This document shows positions 12,401-22,975 of a DNA stretch of 64,000 nucleotides, in pieces (the stretch's first letter is position 1; each line of letters starts with the position of its first letter). Origin of the DNA: Microbotryum silenes-acaulis (taxonomy: Eukaryota > Basidiomycota > Microbotryomycetes > Microbotryales > Microbotryaceae). The stretch covers positions 1,605,001 through 1,669,000 of the forward strand of contig QPFY01000001.1 in the NCBI GenBank assembly GCA_003665825.1, written 5' to 3'. The notes below the pieces were generated by a model. The model made no database searches. It was given only the letters and a program-made list of their open reading frames with translations, and was not told the origin of the DNA. A program made the position numbers and the translations under genes.

Positions 12401-12833
12401 GCATGAGAAGGAGGTTCAACTTGTCGAAGGAGGGAATCCGGAGATGACGGCGGAGAAGAAGAAACATTGGGAACGATTTGCGAATCATCTCAAAGGCAAG
12501 GAAAAGGACGACGAGGCGTTGAAAGTCAAGGTCGTTTTGGGACCCAAGATCGTTTGGGATTCGAGGGTGTTGTCGATACAGGTTTCGTTGATTGTTCCTT
12601 CGTCCGCCGAGGCTAAGGATGGGTCGGAGTTGGATTTGGACGGATGTCTAGGCAAGGATCAAGTGGCGCATCTCACGGTAGGGACGACCAGGAGTGATGT
12701 GAGACCTGTGGAGGGGAAGTGGATCTTGGACGGGTTGATCAAAGGGGAGAAACAGACAAAGGAAGGTGGGGACATTAATTTTGTAGAGATTGAACCTGTT
12801 GAGTGTGAAGGAAGGTTCGCGGGGTTGAGGTGA
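9468..12833 (+). CDS. TRL1: tRNA ligase Trl1 (ligase, polynucleotide kinase and cyclic phosphodiesterase)
   Basis: Trifunctional fungal tRNA ligase that joins tRNA exon halves after endonuclease cleavage and splices HAC1-type mRNA in the unfolded-protein response. Exons: 9468-10133, 10219-10518, 10614-11448, 11513-11660, 11732-12833 (1016 residues). After a low-complexity Ser/Gln/Asp-rich N-terminus (about 1-115), the adenylyltransferase domain shows ARGLF, RIVARGYDKFFNV and the nucleophile motif LKANG (Lys239). The kinase P-loop is QGCGKT (about 598-603), split by an intron after the Gly codon's first base, followed by HIQSDDFH. The cyclic phosphodiesterase domain has the two 2H motifs HIT (869-871) and HLT (963-965). 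The order ligase-kinase-CPD is that of yeast Trl1. Upstream ATG 9468 was chosen; 9540 is an in-frame alternative. Intron 2 carries 16 consecutive C before its acceptor. Confidence 0.96.
10594..10609 (+). repeat. Homopolymer run of 16 C in TRL1 intron 2
   Basis: Sixteen consecutive C directly before the GCAG acceptor of TRL1 intron 2 (exon 3 starts at 10614). It serves as the polypyrimidine tract and is likely to be length-variable. Confidence 0.9.
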
Positions 12834-13074
12834 AGCGAAGTGGGGTCTGGCGGTTCTTCCGTAGTAGTTGAGCAGTTTGGAAAAGTTACTCGTCGTTTCT
12901 CGCATCCGATTGCTCTCTCGATCAAGCCCGGTTCAGGATTAAGTGTTTATACAATCACAGTCGGGCGGCAACGAGAGCAAACTCCAAGATAAACAACAAA
13001 ACGAAGGAGCGTGAGAAATAGTGGCAACCGAAAGAGATAAAAGGCTGGAGATGCTAGGCCCATGCGAGCAGGAC

Positions 13075-14430
13075 TCATGTGGCCGTGCACTTGAGCTTGG
13101 CCCCACAGAAGCTCGCGGCGATGAGATACAGGAGAAGCTGCAACGAGGGTAGCAGCCGAAATCAGCATCGAGAGGAAAGAAAGCGCGGAAGACTCCGCTC
13201 GGACTGACTGTAGCGGACAAGCCAATCGCGATCAAGACCTTGATGCTTTTCCACCACATTTTCCTTCTGAGCACCGTTGCTCGCTTGCGGAACGCTCGAG
13301 CTTGGTTCGACATTTGGTCCGTCTTGTCGACCAACAACTCGATCCTATTCGTGAAGCGGGTTGCTTCGTGTCAGCTACCGGGGGAAGAGGGCTAGACTAG
13401 TTGCAAATCGGATGACTAACCTCTCGCCTCTTGATAGTACAGCGTCGATGTTTCGAACCATGATGTCCTGGTGAGTTTTCGGCACTACTCGATCAGAAAG
13501 CGCCGAATGTGATCGTCAAGCGCCCACGCTCACCTTTACACCTGCGAGCTCGGCTTGAGCCGCCTGCGGAGAGAGTGAGCAGGTAGAGGTTAGTAAAAGA
13601 GTGGGATCACGGTGAGGCTCATCAAAGAATTAGGCTCACCTTGATAGGATCATTCGGTGGTGTCTCCTCGTAGAATGTCTGCAGCGACAGGAACGATTCT
13701 CAGCACCGATGTGGGGGCACGGCGTGCGTCGACGATGCCCCACCCGTCTCTGGAGCCGGTACTGACCATCAATTTGGACATGTCGTTTTCGAACGAGTTA
13801 CAACCAAAAGCGGGAGCATCCCCGATCTGCTCGTAGGTGAATTCTTGGTGGAACTGCACCGATCAAACGCCGAATCAGCGCCGAGTTGCCAACGTTCGAG
13901 TCATGCCCCGACGAACGCACGTGTTTGAAGAGGTCGGCGAGGAAAGCAAAAGGCATCCTCCTCCCTGCCGAATCCTGAGCTACGACCATGGCGACGATGC
14001 CGTTGGCTTTGTGGTAGTGGATCAGAAGGTTTTCGGCTGTGGGGGACGGTGGAGTGGATCGTCAGTTCGAACTCGAACGAAGGGCTTGGCCGACCCGCAG
14101 TCAAGAGGATGACTAACCGGCATAGGTCAGCTTAGAGTCGTTGGGTGGAATCTTGGATAGGATTGTTTGGGTGGCTGTGGTCATGGTCCACGTGAGGACC
14201 GGTGATGCACAGGAGAGCACGTCCGAAAGAGCCCATGTGGCGTCCCGATCGAAGAGGGGGCGCAGGGCGTGTACATGGAGATCAAATGCGTACGGGGTCA
14301 GCGATTAAAGTAAGGTCGCCTGCATCTGGTGTGACTTGCCCTGTGCGTAGTTGTTGGGGGTGTGGGGTGCATGGTCGTGTTCGACGAGGACGACCGTGTC
14401 ACGCGCGATCAACGCGTGCAGCAGCGACAT
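13075..14430 (-). CDS. VAMP7-type longin R-SNARE
   Basis: Vesicle R-SNARE with an N-terminal longin domain, expected to act in fusion with vacuole/endosome or plasma membrane. Nine minus-strand exons: 14430-14340, 14174-14118, 14036-13921, 13853-13767, 13678-13640, 13563-13534, 13467-13421, 13344-13209, 13137-13075; 221 residues, compared with 220 for human VAMP7. Longin domain: MSLLHALIARDTVVLVEH, then TILSK-IPPNDSKLTY and ENLLIHYH. SNARE motif: IMVRNIDAVLSRGERIELLV, with the zero-layer Arg in LSRGE, and then a C-terminal anchor (KSIKVLIAIGLSA plus LLLYLIAAS) followed by a short luminal tail with two Cys. Intron 1 has a GC donor (AGG|GCAAGT) with a CAG acceptor; no GT donor gives the correct phase. 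It is convergent with TRL1 (241 bp between stops). Confidence 0.94.
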
Positions 14431-14721
14431 CTCCAGGTGTGGTTCTTGGTCTATGTCTTGATGAGCAATCTGAGGTGTAAGGGTGTGCTGTGATTGACGT
14501 GCCTGTGACGATGTCAGCCGTGTGTGGGGGGCTTGGGGGGTTAGGAGCCAAGAGACGACGCGCCGCCCGTCCGGCTCATTAGTGCTCATTAGCATTACTA
14601 ATGACGTCGTGCGGGACTGCCAACGCGCACGGACCACGTCTCGAGCACGCCGCACGACCACCAACTCGGCTCGCGTCGGGTTCGGGTCGTACTCTCATCA
14701 CCGCGCGTGGCTCGATCTCTC
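14431..14721. promoter_or_regulatory. Compact bidirectional promoter with GCTCATTAG repeats
   Basis: 291 bp separate the VAMP7-like and Ybp2/glomulin-like start codons. Between 14574 and 14608 there are two direct copies of GCTCATTAG (14574-14582, 14584-14592), an inverted CTAATGA, and a CRE-like TGACGTC (14602-14608). Repeated and inverted motif copies in so short a shared promoter suggest a transcription-factor site, but no factor is known to me. Confidence 0.5.
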
Positions 14722-16781
14722 ATGAGCACCCAGAGCCACGTCACGCCAAACCCGTCATGGCAAGATCGACTCGATCAAGCACTGTCCGGCCCCGGCCCCG
14801 GCCCGGCTTCGACGGCTGAGCTCGAAGCGCTCGTCAGCGAGTTGGAGCGGCATGCTCAGGCAATACAGCGACAAGACGGCCCATCTTCACTCGAGGTAGG
14901 CCCTCATCGTATAAAAACCCTACTGAACACCACTGACTTGGCCGTACTTCAACCAGCACACCCCCTTTGATGATCCTTTCCCGCCCTTGCTCCTCCTCAC
15001 CCCTTTACTCGCTCTCCCCGCCGACTCTGCAAAGGCACAACTCGCACAAGAAGCAATCAATCTATTTGCATATCATGCAAGTGCCAAAGAAGTAGTCGTC
15101 GCGTTGGAGGAAAGAATCGCCCAACTTGGTCAGGCCAGTCAGGAGCAACGGCACGACGATGAAGATTCTGAATCCGGGAACAACAACGAGGAGCACGCGC
15201 GGGACCCATCACCCCATTCACAACTCAGAGAGATCGTCGCACTTGTCGACATATATGCCCACGGTATGTCCGCGAATTTGTTCCTTTCTATGCAGTCGCT
15301 GACCATCCCTTGTCCCGATATCAACGAGCATAGTCTTTCCTCGAATCAAAACGGCTAAACCGGCACGGTTCCTCGAGACTGCCACCGCCTCGGTGACGTC
15401 GATCCTCCGAATTCACTGCACCATCCATCCTGTAACAGCATCAGATGCGGCCGTATTGGCCAAGATGGTCGTTGATTTCACCGAGACGATCATCACCAAA
15501 ACTACGTGGTCTGATGATGCGCAGCAGCAAGAGGTGGGTTGTTTCCAACGTGGCCCAAGACCCAACGTCACATGACTCATACTGACTCCGAACCGTATCA
15601 ACAGTGTCACGTCCTCCTTCGATCCCACCTATTCGAATCCGCTTTCAATCTTGCCCTTGTCTTCCCCGCTTCCGTCGCCGAGACCTACTTCTACTCCCAA
15701 TTCCCGCACCGACGAATACCTCATCGAGCAAGACCGACCGTCGACCCTCTCGTCCAACAAGCTTGGTCCACTTTGATCGACTTTGTCCGTGATAGATTCT
15801 ACCTCGAACTTGCGCAACTCTTCGCGTTGGCTCCCTCGAATCGAGGAGCGTTCGAGTTGTTCATTCAGGTACTCGCTCGTGATCCTGAGGATAGAATTTG
15901 GGTGAAGACGACGGGTGAAGATCCTGAGGAAGACCTCAACAATGGAGTATACTCAAGACTCCTTCGAAAGACGTTGGGTCTTTTGATCGGTATCGCGAGG
16001 GAAGGGTCCAGCGGCCAAGGACGGGTCGACGAGGCCTTGTTTTGGCTTTGGTGGTGCGTTCAAGGGGCTGCACAGGAAGGCGAGGTGGTGGATGAAGAGG
16101 TCTTGTTCCCTCTGGTGGAAGTACGTCCTATCACATCCGTCCAAGGATTGTGAAGCAGACGTATTGATACACGCTCTCCTGCCCTTCCACCCCAATCAGA
16201 TCATCAGCACCCTCACATCCCTCTCTCCCTCTCCCTCCAGGCGCTTCATCGCTTTTTCCCTCTTAACAACCCTCATACTCGATTTCGTCCCAACCGAAGC
16301 GACGCAAATCCTCAGCCTCAAAGACTTGATCGAAACTTGTCCCTATCCGAGTCTTCGGTTCGCTTCGATCGGGATCTTGAGGAAAGTTTTGTTGAGGAAG
16401 TTTAATGAGGTCGACAAACTTCGGAATGGGATCGACCAGGAGAAAGGGGGGCTCTGGCTCTCACCTCTCCTCTTGATCGAGTTCGAGGAGCTTTTCAAAA
16501 TCGGACCCTTCGATTCGGACAAATTCGAAGAAGCAGACGAGGATCGAATCAAGACGATTCATGAACAGCTTTCGCTATTATACCTCCTTCTTTCGCGAGA
16601 CGAAGCGGATCAAACGGGAATTTGGAAAGGGTTTGCGAAAGTTGAAGAGGAATTTTTGAGGCCTTTGAGGAAGAGGATGGCGAGAGAAGAGGCGGGAGGT
16701 GTTCTTGGATGGGCTATGTTGGAAGTTGGGCTGGAGAGGGTTGATACAGTCGTTGAGGGACGGGGGAAGAGGATTGAATAA
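14722..16781 (+). CDS. Ybp2/Alf4/glomulin-family protein (probable)
   Basis: All-helical protein, probably of the kinetochore/YAP-binding family that includes yeast Ybp1/Ybp2, plant ALF4 and animal glomulin (the latter a cullin-RING ligase regulator). Exons: 14722-14895, 14957-15263, 15334-15533, 15605-16120, 16200-16781 (592 residues). Supporting segments are LLLLTPLLALP, a QEAINLFAYHASAKEVVVAL segment resembling the 'SPKEVVIAL' block of this family, SLRFASIGILRKVLL, and the alternating hydrophobic pattern of HEAT-like helices throughout. An Asp/Glu/Asn-rich insert lies near residues 115-135. The last intron (16121-16199) was chosen because only the ATCAG acceptor at 16199 keeps phase 0. An upstream in-frame GTG at 14707 was rejected in favour of ATG. 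Family assignment is from remembered consensus and should be checked by profile search. Confidence 0.7.
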
Positions 16782-17031
16782 AGGGCGATTTCGGTGCCCT
16801 GGGGTGGGGGTACTTTTGATTTGCTGTTGTTGTATCAGCTCTCGGAACTCGTTGCGTATATGATGAAGACTGTATTCACACAAAAAAAGACAGAGGCGAC
16901 TGACAACCGATAACTTAGGGCTCTAAACACTAAGCTAACAAGAGCAAGTACAAACAAGCCCACAAACCTCAACTCAGAGACAGTCCCATCTCGCTGTCCT
17001 TTCTCCAGGCTCAAGTATGCCGATTCTAATC

Positions 17032-19803
17032 TCAATTGCAACACTCATTCCCTGCGTTCTGCGGCAAAGCCATGACGGACCTCGCATCAGAGGAAGCGGG
17101 AATGTCGAGACTAGGGTTGGCGCGGAAAAAGTTGACGGGCTTGAGTTGGAGGAGCACGTGTTCGGCGGGCACTATTGGATTGCAACATGATGTGGTCAGT
17201 CCGATAAAACCTGCGGTAGCAAAGGTCATGGAAATAAGTTCAACTCGACTTACTAACGGGGAAATCCTCCGCCCTCGGCAAATGCGTGACGCCAAACGAT
17301 ACCCAAGTGACAATATCCTTCTGCACGATCGGCTTATCATCCTTGATCCAAAACTCCAACGAATCCTCCGGCGCCTCGAACGACTGCGTCGGGTACTTTC
17401 CAGCTGGGAAGAATTGTCCGTCGACAAAAGGGGTCACCCAGAGATTCTTCTTCGCAAAGGTCGCGCGACGAGCGACAAGGGAATCTTCCTTTGCGAGGAG
17501 AGGGGGGAAGTCTTTGCACATCAACTTGTATCCTGCAGCGGTACCAGTCGAGTAATGCTTCTTGTCCTGGTTGACGAAGGACCACATGCGCGAGGAAGGT
17601 GCATCCGCAAGCCGAGCTCCCTCCTTTGTGGTTTGCAGAACCCGCTTCCTCGCTTCGAAACCGTTGCCAGCCCAATTCTCATTCGAACCCGTAGGAGCTT
17701 CGAGAGGATGAATCTCCGTCTCGACGATGGAGTTGTTGAGTCCATCGATCATAGGGTCGAGGCGCAAACAAAAGATGTGTTGGTGGTGATGAGCGACGAT
17801 CCGAGGAGCGACTTGAGTGCCAAACGCTTCGGCTTGTTCACCCTGAGCGAGCAGGTAGGTGTTGAGGATGCCCGTGAGCTTGATCTCCAACTCCATCGTG
17901 CCGTCTTGTTTGAAGCCCCAAGCAAAGAGGTATTCGTAGTTGGCGACGGTGCAAATCATTTGGATGATGAGCTTGCGCGAGCGGACAGAATGCGCTCGTC
18001 CTCCAGGTCGGAAGTCGGTGTGCTTCCAGAGAAGGCCGTCGTCCTCTTCATGGATGCAGACGGCACGGTCGAGCTTGATCGGTTGTCCATCGTGACCACT
18101 CATGACGGCGTCGAGGTCTGTCAGGCCGAAATAAAAAGAGAAGTCAGCACCTCGGTTGCGAAAGCCTCCCCGAAATTCTGTAATTTCATACACTCACAAT
18201 GAATCGAGCCAAGACAATCGCACCCAAGGGTAAGACTGTTGGCCATCATGCCGATACCGTATTCTCCGACGTCGAAAGCAAATTTGCGAGGGTGGGGCCA
18301 CTCGGGTGCGGCGTAAGGGACGACCATCTCGGCGAACGAAGCGCGGTACATGATGGGGCGGTAGCGACCTTCTTCGCGGTCAAAGTGCTGGACGTGATTG
18401 AGCACGATGCCTTCTCGGTACTGGTGCGCAGTAAGAGGGTCAGCTTCTTACATGGAACGCCTCGGGTACCACGTCTCACGTCGCCATATACTCACGTTGA
18501 AGCCAATGTGCATATCCCAATTCTGCCACTTGATGCGATTGCCCTTCATCTCGAACGACACGCCCTCGGGTTGCTGGACATGGAGCGGCTTCAAGTCCTG
18601 GCGCACGTCCCAATCGCGTCCTTCGCTCTGGGCCTTTTCGCGGATCAAATCGGGGAGGTAATCATGGCGCTCCAAAGGTGGGGGGATGCGATCTCGGCCC
18701 GAATTCTTGAACGAGTCGCCTTCAACCGTGTGCGGCGCTGTCGTGCCAGACAGAGCGTTAGGAGCCATTGCTGAGGTACGGTGGGGTGCAAAATCTGCGA
18801 TGGGCCAGATCTCACGTCAGCTCGTGGATCGAGACGATGATAGAAACACGTCCGATCAACTCACCAATTTTGAGGATCTTGCCAGCATTCGTATCGACGA
18901 CGCAGTTGAAGTCGAGTGGGTGGGCGTAGAGGTGCTCATCGGCTCCAAGACGAGCATAGACGAAAGCTTGCTGCAGCCTGACCCCTTTACCGAATCGGTG
19001 TTCGTAGCCGATCGACCAGCAGTCGCACATGATTTGCTCTTTTTTGACACCTGATCCATCGCCAACACCGAATAAATGATGATCGTTCAGCCACCACAAG
19101 ATTCTCGCAGGAAGAAGAGCTCGAGCCTCGAGCAAACTCACCGACTTCGGCACACAGACGAATAACCTCAGGGTCATTCCTGACGACTTCCTCACTCTGG
19201 GTCATCTCCTCGTTCGTGATGGCGGGCTGAACGCCTTCGGGAAGTTTCTCCACTTTTTCGACGATGGCCTTGGTGCCTGCGACGATCTCCGCTGTCAGGA
19301 CGTAGACGTCGCCCGTGAGGGTGTCGATCAAAGCGGCTTCGGCTCGTCGCTTGGGCATGACTCCTGAAGAGACGGGTGAGACATCTGTGGGCGAGGTGGA
19401 GATGCCGAGGTAGGCAATCACCTCCAGTTTAGGCGCTGGTTTGGGCAAGGGAAGGGCGAAGTCAGCGTGATGATCTTCGCGCGGAAGTGACACAGCGAGA
19501 CAATCTCGTCTCGGTCCCCCGATAACCTTTAGGCGCGGGTTTAAGCTTGTCACCACGACATCATTCAGGTCACGTTCCCTCATCATCAGAATTCCGAGTA
19601 CAAGAACGGGTTAACGTACGCTCTACGAGGTCAACATGGCATGATTTAACACTTAGGACCCCTCGTTGGAACATCTCATTCTTGAACGCAGCCGAAACGA
19701 GTTGAATTTCCCCGACCGTCAGCGGGTCGAGAGGGTGGGCCTTGGTGGCGCTCCGAGCACCGCCGGCGCCGGGAGCGGAGGAGATGGCTTCGACGGAAGG
19801 CAT
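17032..19803 (-). CDS. Copper amine oxidase (topaquinone-dependent primary-amine oxidase)
   Basis: Oxidises primary amines to aldehyde, ammonia and hydrogen peroxide; in fungi this allows growth on amines as nitrogen source, often in peroxisomes. Minus-strand exons: 19803-19620, 19435-19142, 19050-18865, 18794-18496, 18420-18198, 18117-17254, 17171-17032 (729 residues). The topaquinone precursor Tyr456 sits in TVANYEY, the catalytic base is Asp371 in FDVGEYGIG, and copper ligands are His507 and His509 (HHHQH) and His674 (FGVTHLPR). LGCDCLGSIHYLDAV and CIHEEDDGLLWKHTDF are typical of the fungal methylamine/benzylamine oxidases. Intron 1 (184 nt) contains a misleading open frame; splicing C|CG restores the family block LVEPPKLEVIAYLG. 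The C-terminus (CCN) lacks a canonical peroxisomal tripeptide. Confidence 0.95.
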
Positions 19804-21002
19804 GGGGGTTGTAGAAGAGAATGGATGTTTCTTGTGATGAACGGAAAGGAAAGGAAAGGGAGAGGAACAGAAGTCAACGGATCGACTGGGAGGACAGCAG
19901 CGGAGGTCAGTCAGAAACGCGGGGAAGCGCTTCGCAATAAGCGCCCGGAAGCGCTATCGCTGGCGCTTATCACTGGCGGGTCCGCTCGTGATAGTCTGCC
20001 GCTCATGGTGTCCGGCCACCCTAACCTCTCGCGAATAATCCAGGCAGCAACGACTTTGCTGTAAGAAATGCTTTGATGCACTCAAGCGAGCCCTAGCGCA
20101 CTCAAAAAACAGCCGAACCTTCAACTCGCGACGTCGGAGGGTAGGGGTAGCTTCAGAGCAAAATGGCCCATTCGGCTGATCAGGTTCGGCTAAACCGGCG
20201 GAAAGGTGATCCCTCATATTCCACAGCGCGCTTCGTATGCCTGACCCTGCTTCAAGCTATTGAATCGGAGTGTGCCGGGCCAGTCTGCCGAACCCAAGTA
20301 AGCGCCGTGAGCAAATGCGCACTGTTAACAAGCGCTGCAGCTCGGCATCGCATCAGAGTGCCCCGAACCTCTCGAGCCCCTAATATCCGAGACGCCGCGG
20401 GACGATCTTCCCGTCGGAAAGCCCCGTACGTATGTGGAGGAGCTGCTTGATAGCTGTAGCTCTTCCGAGGTCCGAGAGAGATTATATGACGAGGATCGAA
20501 GCGGCTCAACCAAATCGGGCCGAAGCAGCGGTGGAACGTGTATCGCTTCTGCAAACTTGAATTCCGGCACCCGTTACAACATTACACAAAGGGACAACGC
20601 ACAGAGGGACAGAAAAAATGCACAGAGCAAAACACACCGTGTATAAAGGTGCACAGACTTCTTCCGTGTATAGGGAAGTACTGCTGAACAACATGCTGAT
20701 TCTTGGGGATAGATATGTTAAAGGAAAAGGGGGCATCGTGTAAGCTGCCAGAATGGCAGCGGCGGGAGCGAAGGTAGACTGGACGCAAGCAGTACAGAGG
20801 CTGGTCGAGCGGAACGAGGGAGTGAAGGGGATGAAAGAGATAGATCTGCAGAGTTGAAGTGGATGGGAGGTGGATGAGTGGGCGGATGGAGTCTCGTGGG
20901 CGTGTCGTTTGTTCCTTCGCATCAGTATTGAATGAGAAAAGCAAGCCTGTCGTGTATAGGCAGCTTTCGATATCAACTCAGGTGGTCGAACGTGAGAAGA
21001 AC
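19804..21002. other. Intergenic region upstream of amine oxidase; contains an inverted repeat
   Basis: 1.2 kb between the amine oxidase start and the 3' end of the bZIP gene. No gene was recognised. A perfect 9-bp inverted repeat (ATAAGCGCC at 19937-19945 and GGCGCTTAT at 19962-19970) can form a stem with a 16-nt loop; related AGCGCT copies lie around it. It could be regulatory for the oxidase or part of a transcript end. Confidence 0.45.
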
Positions 21003-22975
21003 CTAGACTCGGGCATGCTTGACTGGTATGGCTCGCCGAGTGTCCGGGTGACTTTCGTCGGCTGCAGGGGCCCCTCGCTTGGATCGCGAGTTCGGCATGC
21101 CCGGTGTGGCGCAGTAGCAGTCGTCTTCGCTGCCCCATCGAGGAACCTTGGTGTAGTCCTGAATATGAACAATGAAAACGCTGGTCAGTTTCCTGTTACC
21201 GAGCCATGTTGATCTTCCTGTCGTGCACTCACGAGAGACAGCGTTCGGCCAGCAATCCGTTCGATCGTGGGAATACCCCCACCGGCGGCTTCGCGAGCGC
21301 AATATCCTCGAACGTGTACACAGTCACAGTCCAGAGGGTGCAGCTGCTTGAGTATCGCACGCAAGCCGTGCAGCTCGTTCGACAAGACTCGGCACATTTG
21401 CTGTAACTGGACGTTCGAAGTAGCGAGGTTGGCCGCATCTGTTGCGAAGAAGAGGGGTCGGCACTGGTCAGCTTGACAATCTCTCGGCCGATGCTTCGTT
21501 GCTTCCAAGAATTGTCTTTGAAACTCACTCTGCTCAAGTTTAGAAACTCGCTCCTTCTTGCGTCGTCGCGACTTCGAAGCCGCAACCCTGTTTCGCTCCA
21601 GAGCTTCGACCTTGACCGTTTCGGCATCTTCTGCGGGCACGGCCGATTTTGGCTTGCGTCCTCGCTTGCGAGGAGCAGGACCTTCATTGGTGGTCCCAGA
21701 GGTTGAGTTGGCCAATGGACCACGTGAACTACTCTTGCCATCTTCGGAGGCGAAAGAGAACCCGACGAAAGCACCAGGGTTGAGCGTGGACACCGGCGCA
21801 GAGACGTCGAACGAGTCAAAGCGGCCTAAAGCTCCTTCGCTGTCATCCAGGCCCATGAAGCTGGAGTCATAGTAATGCTGATCTTCGGAAAGGAACGCGG
21901 TGGGGGCAACCGAGATGTCGTGTTGGGTGGTTGGTACGCCAATGCTAACCGTGGGCTGGCTCTGCAGCTGCGGTGGCTGTTGCTGCGATGGGGCGTCTGT
22001 TCGCCAAGTCGACGAGGGCTGCGCCGGCGCACCATACGAAATGGGCAAAGGGGCGGGTTGGTAGTGCTGAAATTTTCCCTTATCGACCGTCGACGAGACG
22101 AGTCGAGCAAGTGCGGAAGTGCCGTAAGCTTGCTCGACATCCGCCTCGCCGTTTCGACTAGCGGCAACGGTCGACTCCTGTCTCGGTGCGGCTGGCTTGG
22201 TCTCGGTGTCGGGAACCGGTGAAGGCGGGACCGATGATGCAGGGGAATCTTCGGCAGAGTTGGATGTCGACGAATTTGTTCGCTCACTGGCATGGCCCGA
22301 CCGCGAGCTCGACGAGTTCGATGACGTGAACGAGGCAACCGGCGCGGGTGCGAAAGAGGCTCTCTTGCGGCCGCCGCTGCTCCCTGCGCCGATTGGATCG
22401 ATCGCAGATGAGCTCGATTGCGAAGCTGGTGCTAGGCTCTCACTGGCCGCCTTGCGATGCATTCGACGAGCCGCCAGTCCTACACTAAGTGCAGGTCGTG
22501 TTGTTGTAGATTGACCGGTATCCGTGGATGTCGAGGCGGCTGCTACAAGTACTGCTGTCCCAGTCGGTGCGGCGCTGAGCGTCTCGTGGAGCTTCCATCG
22601 CACGCGAGGGGCGGCGTCGGCTGATTCGAGGTGGGGCGCTATCGGCGTTGGATCGACGCGCTTGTTGTGGCGTTGCGGCGCCGGCGAGCCCGTCCGGGGC
22701 GTCGGTCGGCCCTTGGCGGGGCCATCCGACGTGGCAAAGCTCTTCTCGAAAGGGTTGATCTCGCGCTCATGGGTGAAACCAGGCGCAGCGAGCGAGGCTC
22801 CGACCGTGACGATAGGGGCGGGTCCAGCGATGCGGGCCGCGTGCGACGCTCGGTTGGCGGCTACGGGCGCAGCGGCGGACGGTGCCGTGACAGGAGAACC
22901 GTAGGTGCTACTGGAGGTGAAGAGCGACGGGGACAAGAACTTGCTCCAGGGTGAAGGTGAAGATCGAGTAATCAT
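21003..22975 (-). CDS. bZIP transcription factor (ATF/CREB-like)
   Basis: Nuclear DNA-binding protein. Minus-strand exons: 22975-21529, 21438-21233, 21158-21003 (602 residues). Residues 1-420 are Ser/Ala/Pro-rich and probably disordered. They are followed by a basic nuclear-localisation-like segment (PRKRGRKPKSAV), then the basic region NRVAASKSRRRKK (Asn462-xx-Ala-Ala-xx-Ser-Arg) and the zipper KLEQNAANLATSNVQL...VLSNEL. The Cys/His-containing QLHPLDCDCVHV after the zipper resembles the tail of some fungal Atf-type factors. Translation may instead end at 21185 if the last intron (GTGAGT at 21232, branch AACTGAC, CAG at 21159) is retained. The start is the first ATG in frame; the frame is open further upstream (to a TTG at 23059), so a 5' exon cannot be excluded. 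Targets are unknown. Confidence 0.85.

Noticed and set aside
17036..18202. 388-codon plus-strand open frame
   Set aside because: It lies antisense to amine oxidase exons that carry the TPQ, Asp and His active-site residues; the frame is a by-product of GC-rich codon use.
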